A DNA stretch of 64,000 nucleotides from Kitasatospora purpeofusca (lineage in GTDB: Bacteria; Actinomycetota; Actinomycetes; Streptomycetales; Streptomycetaceae), in NCBI RefSeq assembly GCF_000718025.1, contig NZ_JODS01000002.1, forward strand, positions 1-64,000, given 5' to 3'. This document shows, piece after piece, positions 8,829 to 17,819 of this stretch. The notes under the pieces were generated by a model. The model was not told the DNA's origin, ran no database searches, and saw only the letters and a program-made list of their open reading frames with translations. Position 1 is the first letter of the stretch, and each line of letters begins with the position of its first letter. The position numbers and the translations under genes were made by a program.

Positions 8829-9623
8829 ATGGCTCAGTCACACGCCAGGCCCGCGCAGAGCGTCGACGAGGTCGTCGAGCGGATGCGGGCGATCGGGGCG
8901 CGGCTGGACCCCGGGGACGGGATCGCCTGCTTCAACCGGATGCATCTGCGGATCGCCGCGCTGGTGGAGCGACGGATCGCGGCCGGCGAGGTCCGGGACC
9001 CGGCGTTCGTCGAGCGGCTCGGGGTGCTGCTCGCCAACCAGTACTTCGACGTGCTGGACGCCGCCGAAGAGGGACGGGAGGTCGGCGACGCCTGGCAGCC
9101 GCTGGTCGACGCCCGGGACGACCGGAGGGTGTGGCCGGTGCAGTTCGCCTTCGCCGGGACCAACGCCCACCTTTGCCACGACCTGCCGCTCGCCGTCGTC
9201 GAGACCTGCATCGAGCGCCGCACCACGCCCGACACCCCGCCGGTGCAGGAGGACTACGTCCTGGTCGGCGAACTGCTGGTGCGGGCGGAGGCAGAGGAGC
9301 GGGCCGGGTTCGAGCAGCGGATCGCCGGGGTCGCCGCCGGGGCGGCCGAGCCGCTGCGCCACCTGGTGGGGGCGTTCTCGACCGCCCGGGCCAGGGAGGC
9401 CGCCTGGGCCGCCACCCTGTCGCTCTGGCACCAGCGCAACATCCGGCCGCTGTTCGACGCCACCCTCGCCGCCGTCACGGCGGGCACCGCGCTGGCCGGG
9501 CGGATGCTGGTCACCCCGGTCCCGGTGACGGCACCTGAGCCGGTGCCGGAGTCGGGGCCGGTACCGCAGCCGGGCCCGGCGTCGGAGTCGGGGCCGGCGC
9601 CGGGGTCGTCCGGGGCGGAGTGA
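8829..9623 (+). CDS. DUF5995-type conserved protein
   Basis: A 264-residue protein without signal peptide or membrane segment. The opening SVDEVVERMRAIGARLDPGDGIACFNRMHLRI, the NQYFDVLD stretch and the central FAFAGTNAHLCHDLPLAVVETC segment resemble the actinobacterial DUF5995 family as I remember it; no biochemical function is known to me. The C-terminal ~35 residues are a Pro/Glu/Ser/Gly-rich repetitive tail (PxPxSGPxPxPGP pattern). A GAAGGA ribosome site lies 10-15 bases before the ATG. It appears monocistronic. Confidence 0.7.
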   Translation: MAQSHARPAQSVDEVVERMRAIGARLDPGDGIACFNRMHLRIAALVERRIAAGEVRDPAFVERLGVLLANQYFDVLDAAEEGREVGDAWQPLVDARDDRRVWPVQFAFAGTNAHLCHDLPLAVVETCIERRTTPDTPPVQEDYVLVGELLVRAEAEERAGFEQRIAGVAAGAAEPLRHLVGAFSTARAREAAWAATLSLWHQRNIRPLFDATLAAVTAGTALAGRMLVTPVPVTAPEPVPESGPVPQPGPASESGPAPGSSGAE

Positions 9624-9720
9624 GGCGGGCCCGGTCGGCGGATCCCGGCGGGCGGGCGGCGCGGGCCCGGGGTGGAGTGGTGGGTGACCCGACCCGTCGA
9701 AGGACCTGGAGAGGCCGCCG

Positions 9721-10437
9721 ATGTCCCCCTCGCCCGCCCGGTACGACGATCTGACCGCCATGGTGATCAACTGCACGCTCAAGCGCTCGCCCGAACGCAG
9801 CCACACCCAGGGGCTGATCGACGTCAGCACCGGGATCCTGGAGCGCCAGGGCGTGCGGGTGGACGTGGTCCGCGCGGTCGACCACGACCTCGCCACCGGG
9901 GTCTGGCCGGACATGACCGAGCACGGCTGGGAGACCGACGACTGGCCGGTGCTCTACAGCCGGGTGATGGCCGCCGACATCCTGGTGCTGGCCGGGCCGG
10001 TCTGGCTCGGCGACAACTCCTCGGTGATGAAGCAGGTGATCGAGCGGCTGTACGCCTGCTCGTCGATCCTGAACGAGCACGGCCAGTACGCGTACTACGG
10101 CCGCGTCGGCGGCTGCCTGATCACCGGGAACGAGGACGGCGCGAAGCACTGCGCGATGAACGTGCTCTACAGCCTCCAGCACCTCGGGTACGTCATCCCG
10201 CCGCAGGCCGACGCGGGGTGGGTGGGGGAGGCCGGGCCGGGGCCGTCCTACCTGGACGCGGGTTCGGGCGGGCCGGAGAACGACTTCACCAACCGCAACG
10301 CCACCTTCATGAGCTGGAACCTGCTCCACCTCGCCCGGATGATCAAGGACGCGGGTGGGATCCCGGCCCACGGCAACCAGCGCTCCGAGTGGGACGCGGG
10401 CTGCCGCTTCGACTTCGAGAACCCCGAGCACCGCTGA
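9721..10437 (+). CDS. Flavodoxin-like NAD(P)H:FMN oxidoreductase
   Basis: A 238-residue flavodoxin-fold protein. The phosphate loop at the N-terminus is NCTLKRSPERSHT (residues 17-29), and ILVLAGPVWLGDNSSVMKQVIER (residues 84-106) resembles the PIYWGSMSA..K..iDR flavin-binding segment of NADPH-dependent FMN reductases. GRVGGCLITGNEDGAKHCAMN fits the C-terminal flavin loop. It is expected to be a soluble quinone, azo or nitro reductase. A GGAGAGG ribosome site precedes ATG 9721. Confidence 0.82.
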   Translation: MSPSPARYDDLTAMVINCTLKRSPERSHTQGLIDVSTGILERQGVRVDVVRAVDHDLATGVWPDMTEHGWETDDWPVLYSRVMAADILVLAGPVWLGDNSSVMKQVIERLYACSSILNEHGQYAYYGRVGGCLITGNEDGAKHCAMNVLYSLQHLGYVIPPQADAGWVGEAGPGPSYLDAGSGGPENDFTNRNATFMSWNLLHLARMIKDAGGIPAHGNQRSEWDAGCRFDFENPEHR

Positions 10438-10533
10438 CCGTGACCGGGCGATCACCGGCCAGGAGAGGAACGGCTCCCGGGCGTACGCTGATCTCATCGA
10501 CCCCGTAAGCACCTCTGCGTGCAGGATCAGGGG

Positions 10534-12120
10534 GTGGGAACCGTGCCGGAACCCCACGGCGGACACACTCCGCCGCCCGCCGCACCCACTGTCGTCAGCT
10601 CCCGTGCCGGTGAGAAGGGCCTGAAGACCGGCGCCCTCGGCCTGGTCTCCTCGGTGGCCATCGGCCTGGCGAGCACCGCCCCGGCCTACAGCCTGGCCGC
10701 CACGCTCGGCATCATCGTGGTCGGGGTCGGTCTGCAGGCGCCGATCATCACCGTGCTCGCCTTCGTCCCGATGCTGCTGATCGCGTACGCGTACAAGGAG
10801 CTCAACGCCTCCGACCCGGACTGCGGCACCACCTTCACCTGGGGCGCGCGGGCCTTCGGGCCGCGCACGGGGTGGATGGGCGGCTGGGGCATCGTGATCG
10901 CGGACATCATCGTGATGGCGAACCTCGCCCAGATCGCCGGCGTCTACGGCTTCCGGCTGTTCGGCTTCGACGGCCTGGCCGAGAACACCGTCTGGACCAC
11001 GATCGCCGGGGTGGTCTGGATCATCGTGATGACGGCGATCTGCTACGTCGGCATCGAGATCTCGGCCGCCCTGCAGCGCTGGCTGCTGTGCATCGAGATC
11101 GTGATGCTGGTGTTGCTCTCCGTCACGGCCCTGGTCAAGGTGTACGGGGACCACCCGCCGGACACGGCGATCCACATCAGCGGATCGTGGTTCAACCCCT
11201 TCGAGGTGACCTCCACGACGGCCTTCACCGCCGGCATCCTGGCCGCCGTCTTCATCTACTGGGGCTGGGACACCGCCGTGTCCGTGAACGAGGAGACCGC
11301 GGACGCGGCGCGCACCCCGGGGCGGGCCGCCGTCCTCTCCACCGTCCTGCTGCTGCTCATCTACGCCCTGGTCTCCACCTCGGCGCAGGCCTTCGCGGGC
11401 ATCGGGACGGAGGGCATCGGACTGGGCAACGAGGACAACGCGGGGGACGTGCTGTCCTCGCTCGGCGGCGCGGTGTTCGGCAGCGCGGGCCTCGGCTGGT
11501 TCCTGACCAAACTCCTGATCTTCATGGTGCTGACCTCCTCCGCGGCCTCGACCCAGACCACCATCCTGCCGACCGCCCGGACCACCTTCTCGATGGCCGC
11601 GCACCGGGCCGTCCCCCGCCAGTTCGCCCGGGTGCACCCGCGCCACCGCACCCCGACCTGGTCCACGGTCGCCATGGGCCTGGCGTCGATCGCGTTCTAC
11701 GTGCTGCTCACCGCGATCAGCGGGAACGTGCTCGCCGACTCGATCGCCTCGGTGGGCCTGGCCATCGCGTTCTACTACGGCCTGACCGGCTTCGCCTGCG
11801 TCTGGTACTACCGCAGGGTGCTCACCCGGAGTGTGCGGGACTTCGTCTTCAAGGGCCTGATGCCGCTGCTCGGCGGCCTGATGCTGCTGTACTTCTTCTG
11901 CTACGGGGCCTTCGACGTCTACGCCGACCCGGACTACGGTTCGACCTCGATCGACCTGCCGCTGTTCGGGGAGACCGGCGGGGTGACCGTGATCGGCATC
12001 GGCGCGCTGCTGCTCGGCGTGGTGCTGATGCTGGTCCAGTGGGCGGTCGACGGCTCCTGGTTCCGGCACCCGGACGTGCCGGTGGAGGCGGCGGACCCGG
12101 CCGACGCCCCGCGGGGCTGA
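10534..12120 (+). CDS. APC-superfamily amino acid/polyamine permease
   Basis: About 528 residues with 12 predicted membrane helices. TM1 contains the APC signature (GLVSSVAIGLASTAPAYSLAATLG), followed by YKELNASDPDCGTTFTWGARAFGP, a typical YjeH/CadB-class substrate-site region. It should import an amino acid or amine with H+. Three GTG codons (10519, 10534, 10543) are possible starts; 10534 is preferred because AGGA lies 7 bases upstream. The protein lacks an obvious partner. The gene ends 326 bp before the 2-MIB operon's small ORF, so they are probably transcribed separately. Confidence 0.88.
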   Translation: MGTVPEPHGGHTPPPAAPTVVSSRAGEKGLKTGALGLVSSVAIGLASTAPAYSLAATLGIIVVGVGLQAPIITVLAFVPMLLIAYAYKELNASDPDCGTTFTWGARAFGPRTGWMGGWGIVIADIIVMANLAQIAGVYGFRLFGFDGLAENTVWTTIAGVVWIIVMTAICYVGIEISAALQRWLLCIEIVMLVLLSVTALVKVYGDHPPDTAIHISGSWFNPFEVTSTTAFTAGILAAVFIYWGWDTAVSVNEETADAARTPGRAAVLSTVLLLLIYALVSTSAQAFAGIGTEGIGLGNEDNAGDVLSSLGGAVFGSAGLGWFLTKLLIFMVLTSSAASTQTTILPTARTTFSMAAHRAVPRQFARVHPRHRTPTWSTVAMGLASIAFYVLLTAISGNVLADSIASVGLAIAFYYGLTGFACVWYYRRVLTRSVRDFVFKGLMPLLGGLMLLYFFCYGAFDVYADPDYGSTSIDLPLFGETGGVTVIGIGALLLGVVLMLVQWAVDGSWFRHPDVPVEAADPADAPRG

Positions 12121-12446
12121 GGTTCCGACCGGCGGGGTCGAGGCTCCGACCGGCGGGGTTGGGGCCCCGACGGTCCCGGTCCGCAGGGCCCCCCGGGGGG
12201 GCCTTCTCGGCAGGCCCGCTCCGAACCGATCATCTGATGCGCGGTTTCAAACGCAACACATGCACACGTTCACCCTTTCGAGTGCACAGGATCATGCGAA
12301 GCGGCTCAGATCGTTCCGCCCCGCCTACGGTTGGGCAGCAAGCGAGGACGGGGCGGCCGCACGCGGAGACCCCCTTCCTCCGGGCCGTGGCGACGACCGA
12401 CGACCCGTTCTGACGTGTCCCCCTTACACACGAGGAAGGTTCTCCC
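12121..12446. other. Intergenic region carrying the 2-MIB operon promoter
   Basis: 326 bp without a convincing gene. It begins with diverged copies of a GAGGxTCCGACCGGCGGGGTxG unit just after the permease stop and a GGCCCCCC/GGGGGGCC hairpin near 12187-12203 that could terminate the permease mRNA. The remainder (about 12240-12430) is less GC-rich, as expected of a promoter, but I cannot place -35/-10 boxes with confidence. The cyclic-nucleotide-binding regulator gene that often precedes 2-MIB operons is absent here. Confidence 0.5.
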
Positions 12447-12527
12447 ATGCCCGTGGCCACGAGCGGCGAGACCCCGCAGACGTCGCAGCACCCGCACCCC
12501 GGTCGCCGTCCGGCGGTGCGGTCATGA
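12447..12527 (+). CDS. 26-residue ORF overlapping the 2-MIB synthase start (leader peptide or frameshifted N-terminus)
   Basis: ATG 12447 follows the best ribosome site of the operon (GAGGAAGG at 12432-12439). The frame reads MPVATSGETPQTSQHPHP... with mostly G/C third positions and ends in TGA 12525-12527, overlapping the synthase ATG 12524 as ATGA. Two readings fit. It may be a short translated leader coupled to the cyclase. Alternatively it is the natural Pro-rich N-terminal tail of 2-MIB synthase, split from the rest by one lost base between about 12510 and 12524. Known synthases of about 440 residues carry such a tail. Confidence 0.5.
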   Translation: MPVATSGETPQTSQHPHPGRRPAVRS

Positions 12528-13636
12528 GCGGCACGGCGCTGGAGCAGATCCTCCGCGGACCGAGCGGTCTGGGCACGGCCGGACTTGGTCTGACGCCACG
12601 TCAGGAGCCCGCCGCTGCACCGGAGTCGGCGACACCGGCGGCATCGGGGAAGCCGGGCGTCGGCGACCCGATCCCCGGGCTGTACTTCCACCCGGTCGCC
12701 GAGCCGGACCCGGTGCGGGTCGCCGAGGTGAGCCGGCGGATCAAGCTGTGGACCGAGGAGGTGGAGCTCTTCCCGCCGGACTACGAGGAGGAGTTCGACG
12801 GCTTCTCGGTCAGCCGCTACATGGTCGGCTGCCACCCCGACGCGCCCAGCGTCGACCACGTCATGATCGCCGCCCGGCTGATGGTCGCCGAGAACGCCGT
12901 CGACGACTACTACTGCGAGGACCACGGCGGTTCGCCGATCGGCCTCGGCAGTCGGCTGCTGCTCGCCCACACCGCGCTCGACCCGGTGCACACCACCGCC
13001 GAGTACCAGGGGGCCTGGCAGGAGTCGCTGGCCTCGGACGCGCCCCGGCGCGCCTACCGCTCGGCGATGGAGCACTTCCACCGGGCCGCCACCGCCTCCC
13101 AGTCGGACCGGTTCCGGCACGACATGGCGCGGCTGCACCTGGGCTACCTCGCCGAGGGCGCCTGGGCCCAGGAGGAGCACGTGCCGGAGGTGTGGGAGTA
13201 CCTGGCGATGCGTCAGTTCAACAACTTCCGCCCCTGCCCGACCATCACGGACACCGTCGGCGGCTACGAGCTGCCCGCGGACCTGCACGCCCGCCCCGCC
13301 GTGCAGCGGGTCATCGCGCTCGCCTCGAACGCCACCACCATCGTGAACGACCTGTACTCGTACACCAAGGAGCTGTCCAGCCCGGGCCTCCACCTGAACC
13401 TGCCGGTGGTGATCTCCGAGCGCGAGGGGGTCGGTCACCGCGACGGCTACCTCAAGGCCGTCGAGGTGCACAACGAACTCATGCACGCCTTCGAGGCGGA
13501 GGCGGCCGCACTCGCCGCCACCTGCCCCGTCCCGGTGGTGGTGCGCTTCCTGCGCGGCGTCGCCGCGTGGGTCGACGGCAACCACAACTGGCATCAGACC
13601 AACACTTTCCGTTACGGCCTGCCCGACTTCTGGTAA
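12524..13636 (+). CDS. 2-methylisoborneol synthase (terpene cyclase)
   Basis: The enzyme cyclises 2-methyl-geranyl diphosphate to the earthy odorant 2-methylisoborneol. The 370-residue protein shows the class I terpene-cyclase metal sites: an aspartate-rich motif D127-D128-Y-Y-C-E132 and the NSE triad N275-D-L-Y-S279-x3-E283. Long runs (RPCPTITDTVGGYELPADL, WVDGNHNWHQTN) are characteristic of 2-MIB synthases. It is about 70 residues shorter at the N-terminus than the S. coelicolor enzyme I recall. ATG 12524 has only a weak ribosome site, so translation likely depends on the overlapping upstream ORF. The methyltransferase that makes its substrate follows 15 bp downstream. Confidence 0.95.
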   Translation: MSGTALEQILRGPSGLGTAGLGLTPRQEPAAAPESATPAASGKPGVGDPIPGLYFHPVAEPDPVRVAEVSRRIKLWTEEVELFPPDYEEEFDGFSVSRYMVGCHPDAPSVDHVMIAARLMVAENAVDDYYCEDHGGSPIGLGSRLLLAHTALDPVHTTAEYQGAWQESLASDAPRRAYRSAMEHFHRAATASQSDRFRHDMARLHLGYLAEGAWAQEEHVPEVWEYLAMRQFNNFRPCPTITDTVGGYELPADLHARPAVQRVIALASNATTIVNDLYSYTKELSSPGLHLNLPVVISEREGVGHRDGYLKAVEVHNELMHAFEAEAAALAATCPVPVVVRFLRGVAAWVDGNHNWHQTNTFRYGLPDFW

Positions 13637-13651
13637 CCAAGGAGCTGAACC

Positions 13652-14533
13652 GTGTCCGTCACCGACACCACCCCCGTGAACCGCACCACCGTCCCTGGTC
13701 CGGCCACCCCGTACCAGGGCGACATCGCCCGTTACTGGGACCACGAGGCCCGGCCGGTGAACCTGCGCCTCGGCGACGTCGACGGCCTCTACCACCACCA
13801 CTACGGCATCGGCGATGTCGACCACACCGCGCTGGGTGCGCCGGACGACAGCGAGCGGGAGAAGAAGCTCGTCGCCGAGCTGCACCGGCTGGAGTCCGCC
13901 CAGACCGACGTGCTGCTGGACAACCTCGGTGACATCCGCCCCGAGCACACCCTGGTCGACGCGGGCTGCGGCCGCGGCGGCTCGATGGTGATGGCCCACC
14001 AGCGCTTCGGCTGCAAGGTCGAGGGCGTCACCCTGTCCGCCAAGCAGGCCGAGTTCGGCAACCGGCGGGCCAAGGAGCTCGGCATCGACGGCTCGGTGCG
14101 CGCCCAGGTCCGCAACATGCTGGACATGCCGTTCGACACCGGTAGCGTCCGGGCGTCCTGGAACAACGAGTCCAGCATGTACGTCGACCTGGAGGACCTG
14201 CTCGGCGAGCACTCCCGGATCCTGTCGGTCGGCGGCCGCTACGTCACCATCACCGGCTGCTGGAACCCGACCTACGGCCAGCCCTCGAAGTGGGTCTCCC
14301 AGATCAACGCCCACTTCGAGTGCAACATCCACTCCCGCCGCGAGTACTTCAAGGCGATGGCCGACAACCGCCTGGTGCCGAACGCGGTCATCGACCTCAC
14401 CGCGGCCACCCTCCCGTACTGGGAGCTGCGTGCCACCGTGCCGTCGCTGGTGACCGGCATCGAGGAGGCGTTCATCAACTCCTACAAGGACGGCTCCTTC
14501 CAGTACCTGCTGATCGCCGCCGACCGGGTCTGA
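13652..14533 (+). CDS. Geranyl diphosphate 2-C-methyltransferase
   Basis: The product transfers a methyl group from S-adenosylmethionine to C2 of geranyl diphosphate, giving the substrate of the adjacent cyclase. The 293-residue class I methyltransferase has the SAM motif DAGCGRGG at residues 103-110 and the family-typical opening PYQGDIARYWDHEARPVNLRLGD. An AAGGAG ribosome site sits before GTG 13652. It is co-transcribed with the synthase, and a 12-bp terminator hairpin follows. Confidence 0.95.
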   Translation: MSVTDTTPVNRTTVPGPATPYQGDIARYWDHEARPVNLRLGDVDGLYHHHYGIGDVDHTALGAPDDSEREKKLVAELHRLESAQTDVLLDNLGDIRPEHTLVDAGCGRGGSMVMAHQRFGCKVEGVTLSAKQAEFGNRRAKELGIDGSVRAQVRNMLDMPFDTGSVRASWNNESSMYVDLEDLLGEHSRILSVGGRYVTITGCWNPTYGQPSKWVSQINAHFECNIHSRREYFKAMADNRLVPNAVIDLTAATLPYWELRATVPSLVTGIEEAFINSYKDGSFQYLLIAADRV

Positions 14534-14554
14534 TCCCGCGTCGCCGCACGGCGA

Positions 14555-14590
14555 GGACCCGGCCCGGCCGCACGGCGGCGGGCCGGGTCC
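14555..14590 (+). terminator. Terminator of the 2-MIB operon
   Basis: GGACCCGGCCCG (14555-14566) and CGGGCCGGGTCC (14579-14590) form a perfect 12-bp stem with a 12-base loop, 21 bases past the methyltransferase stop. Confidence 0.82.
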
Positions 14591-14789
14591 CGTGCGTCCG
14601 GGGCCGTCCGGGGGCGTCCGGGGGAGTCCCCGAGGGCGTCCGGGGAACGTCCTGGTGCGTTCGGGAACAGGGCTGGTCGACGGGACGTCGGAGGCGCGTG
14701 ATATGCAGTGCATCCGAGTGGCCACTGCGAGGCCATACGAACGAAACCGCTGACCGTCCCGGTCGACGAGGTCTCAGGGGGGCCGCACC

Positions 14790-15806
14790 ATGTCCTTTTT
14801 CCGACGCCGATCAGCCGATGACGCCCCGGCGGGTCCGGCCGGCCGTCGGAGCCGCGGCCTCGGGCGGAAGGCGCCGCGCGGCCTCACCCCGGTGCTCGAC
14901 CTCTCGCACGGCGACGAGGAACTGCGCCGGCTGCGCGCCCTCGCCGACGCCGGCGACTGGAACGCGGTCGGCTCCGTCCTCGCCGAGATCGAGGACGCCG
15001 CCGAGCTGACCTGGCTGCTCCACCGGCTCTCCTCCGTCGAGGGCACCGAGCGCTGGCTGGCCGCCGCCGTCGCCGAGCACCCCGAGGACACCCTGCTGCT
15101 GCTGTTCTCCGGCGCCCGGCACATCGCCTGGGGCTGGGAGGCCCGCACCGGACAGCGCGCCCAGCAGGTCACCGAGGCGCAGTGGGAGCTCTTCCGCGAG
15201 CGGCTCGGCACCGCCGAGGAACAGCTGCTGGAGGTGGCCGAGCGCGAACCGTCCTGGCTCGCCCCCTGGTTCTTCCTGCAGATCGGCGCCCGCGGCGCCT
15301 CGCTCGGCCGCGGCATCGCCACCGCCCGCTTCGACGCCGCGCTGCGCCGCGACCCCGAGCACCTCGCCTCCCACCAGCAGCGGCTGCAGCAGCTGTGCGC
15401 CAAGTGGGGCGGCTCCCACGAGGAGATGCACGCCTTCGCCCGCCGGGCGATGCTCGACGCCCCCGAGGGCAGCCCGCTCGGCGAGATCGTCGCCCTCGCG
15501 CACCTGGAGCACTGGCTCGACCTGCCCGGCGGCGAGGACCACGCCTACCTGACCGGCCCGAGCGTCCGCGCCGCGCTGCGCGAGGCGGCGCTGCGCTCCG
15601 TGCTGCACCCCGCCTACCGGCGCCGGCGCGACTGGCGGGCCACCCACAACGCCTTCGCGATGGTCCTCTCGCTCGCCGACGAGCGCGAGCTCGCCCACGC
15701 GGTGTTCGCCACCCTCGACGACGTCGTCACCGACTGGCCCTGGTACTACCTGGGCGGCGACGAGGCCGAGAACTTCCGCACCCACCGCGACCGCTGCGCA
15801 CCCTAG
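14790..15806 (+). CDS. Conserved actinobacterial protein of unknown function upstream of the HSP90 gene
   Basis: A 338-residue soluble protein beginning with a basic, Gly/Arg-rich tail (MSFFRRRSADD...) followed by an almost wholly helical body with TPR-like repeats (WLAAAVAEHPEDTLLLLFSGARHIAWGWEARTG; ATARFDAALRRDPEHLASHQQ). I recognise no catalytic motif. It lies 120 bp upstream of an HSP90-family gene and a giant TPR gene in the same direction, so it may be a third member of that chaperone module. Confidence 0.75.
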   Translation: MSFFRRRSADDAPAGPAGRRSRGLGRKAPRGLTPVLDLSHGDEELRRLRALADAGDWNAVGSVLAEIEDAAELTWLLHRLSSVEGTERWLAAAVAEHPEDTLLLLFSGARHIAWGWEARTGQRAQQVTEAQWELFRERLGTAEEQLLEVAEREPSWLAPWFFLQIGARGASLGRGIATARFDAALRRDPEHLASHQQRLQQLCAKWGGSHEEMHAFARRAMLDAPEGSPLGEIVALAHLEHWLDLPGGEDHAYLTGPSVRAALREAALRSVLHPAYRRRRDWRATHNAFAMVLSLADERELAHAVFATLDDVVTDWPWYYLGGDEAENFRTHRDRCAP

Positions 15807-15926
15807 GGGCCCGGCCTCCCGGCCCCGTGACGCCCGGTCCCGCGACCCCGGCCGCGGCTGCCGCCGGGAGCCGTCGTGCCGCCCCTCCCCATGCCCGAAC
15901 CGCCCTTGCGATCGAAAGAGCCACCG

Positions 15927-17819
15927 GTGTCCCCATCCGAGAACCCGACGAGCGCGCACACCTTCCAGGTCGACCTGCGCGGCCTGGTCGACCTGCTCTC
16001 CCACCACCTCTACTCCAGCCCCCGCGTCTACCTGCGCGAACTCCTGCAGAACGCGGTCGACGCCATCTCCGCCCGGCAGGCCCTCGACCCGTCGGCGCCC
16101 GCCGCGATCACCGTCCGCACCGACCAGGGGCTGACCGTCACGGACACCGGCATCGGCCTGACCGAGCAGGACGTCCACACCTTCCTCGCCACCATCGGCC
16201 GCAGCTCCAAGCGCGACGCCGACGGCCGCCTCGACGGTGACGGACTCGCCCGCGCCCGGGGCGACTTCATCGGCCAGTTCGGCATCGGCCTGCTGGCCTG
16301 CTTCGTCGTCGCCGACGAGATCACCGTCGTCACCCGCTCCGCCGCCACCCCCGACGCCCCCGTCATCGAGTGGCGCGGAGGCTCGGACGGCCGCTACACC
16401 ATCCGCACCCTGCCGTCCGAGGCCAAGCCCGAGCCGGGCACCACCGTCCGGCTCGCCCCGCGCGCCGACGCCGCCGAGTGGACCCGCACCGACCGGGTGA
16501 TCTCGCTGGCCCGCGACTTCGGCAGCCTGCTGCGCCACGAGGTCACCGTGGTCGACGGCCGGGGCGAGACCACCCGGGTCAACCACACCCCGCCGTGGGC
16601 CGACCGGCACGGCTCCCCGCTGGCCCGCCGCGAGGCGCTGGCCGCGTACTGCCGCTCGACCTTCGACTTCACCCCGCTCGACACCATCGAGCTGGACCTG
16701 CCGCTGGTCGGTCTGCGCGGTGTCGCCTACGTCCTGCCCGACGCCGTCCCGCCGTCCCGCCGGGCCGGGCACCGGGTGCACCTCAAGGGCATGCTGCTCT
16801 CCGACCACGCCGACGAACTCCTGCCCGACTGGGCGTTCTTCGTCCGCTGCGTGGTCGACACCGACGGCCTGCGGCCCACCGCCTCCCGTGAGGGCCTGTA
16901 CGCCGACGAGATGCTCGCCGCCGTCCGCGACGCGCTCGGGGCCCGGATCCGCGACTGGCTCACCGGCCTGTCCGCCAGCGACCCGGCGCTGCTGCACCGG
17001 TTCATCTCGGTGCACCACCTGGCCGTCAAGGAACTCGCGCGCTACGACGACGAGTTGCTGCGGATGCTGCTGCCCTGGCTGCCGTTCGAGACCACCGACG
17101 GCAATGTCACCCTGGACGAGTTCGCCCGCACCCACCCGGTCGTCCTGGTCACCCGCACCGTCGAGGAGTTCCGCCAGGTCGCCCCGATCGCCGGCGCCGC
17201 CGGGCTCGGCGTCGTCAACGGCGGCTACACCTACGACCGCGACCTGGTGCACCGGCTGCCCGAGATCCGGCCCGGCACCTCCGTCGCCGACCTCGACCCC
17301 AGCACCGTCACCGCGCACCTGGACGCCGTCGACCCGGCCGCCGAACTCGCCGCCTCGGCCTTCCTCGCGGTGGCCCGCGAGGTGGTCGGCCGGTTCGACT
17401 GCGACGTCGCCCTGCGCAGCTTCCACCCGACCAGCGCGCCCGCCCTGCTGCTCGACAACCGGGAGGCCAGGCACGAGCGCGGCCGCGCCCAACTGGCCGA
17501 GGAGGCCGACGGGTTGTGGGCCGACATCCTCGGCTCGCTGCGCGCCGAGGTGCCCCGGGCGCAGCTGGTCCTGAACCACCTCAACCCGCTGGTGCGCCGG
17601 GCCGCCTCGATCGTGGACCGCGAACTCGCCGTCACCGCCGTCGAGACGCTCTACGGGCAGGCCGTGCTGCTCACCCGCCGGCCGCTCACCTCCAGCGAGA
17701 GCGCCCTGCTCAACCGCTCGTTCATCAGCCTGCTGGACCACGCGATGCTCGGCCACGAGGCCGCCGGCCGGGGCACGCGCGGTCCGCAGGACCCGCTGGG
17801 CCCGCAGAAGGAGGCGTGA
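15927..17819 (+). CDS. HSP90-family chaperone (HtpG-like GHKL ATPase)
   Basis: The protein of 630 residues keeps the GHKL ATP-binding motifs of HSP90: LRELLQNAVDA near residue 35 (the ATP/Mg-binding N in motif I), VTDTGIGLT near 72, and FIGQFGIGLLACFVVAD near 115. The middle domain follows (RVHLKGMLLSDHADELLPDWAFFVRCVVDTDGL). It is a divergent actinobacterial HSP90 paralogue. GTG 15927 is chosen because GAAAGAG sits 7 bases upstream and the residues before it look non-coding. Its stop overlaps the start of a 1005-residue TPR protein by one base (TGATG), implying translational coupling and probable physical partnership. Confidence 0.88.
   Translation: MSPSENPTSAHTFQVDLRGLVDLLSHHLYSSPRVYLRELLQNAVDAISARQALDPSAPAAITVRTDQGLTVTDTGIGLTEQDVHTFLATIGRSSKRDADGRLDGDGLARARGDFIGQFGIGLLACFVVADEITVVTRSAATPDAPVIEWRGGSDGRYTIRTLPSEAKPEPGTTVRLAPRADAAEWTRTDRVISLARDFGSLLRHEVTVVDGRGETTRVNHTPPWADRHGSPLARREALAAYCRSTFDFTPLDTIELDLPLVGLRGVAYVLPDAVPPSRRAGHRVHLKGMLLSDHADELLPDWAFFVRCVVDTDGLRPTASREGLYADEMLAAVRDALGARIRDWLTGLSASDPALLHRFISVHHLAVKELARYDDELLRMLLPWLPFETTDGNVTLDEFARTHPVVLVTRTVEEFRQVAPIAGAAGLGVVNGGYTYDRDLVHRLPEIRPGTSVADLDPSTVTAHLDAVDPAAELAASAFLAVAREVVGRFDCDVALRSFHPTSAPALLLDNREARHERGRAQLAEEADGLWADILGSLRAEVPRAQLVLNHLNPLVRRAASIVDRELAVTAVETLYGQAVLLTRRPLTSSESALLNRSFISLLDHAMLGHEAAGRGTRGPQDPLGPQKEA

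Noticed and set aside
9511..12069. An 852-codon minus-strand frame opposite the flavodoxin-like and permease genes
   Set aside because: His/Gln/Asp/Arg-rich shadow of two real genes with strong motifs on the plus strand.
14811..17756. A 981-codon minus-strand frame opposite the HSP90 gene
   Set aside because: Its composition (Gly, Asp, Val, Gln rich) and lack of motifs mark it as the antisense of HSP90 and its neighbour.
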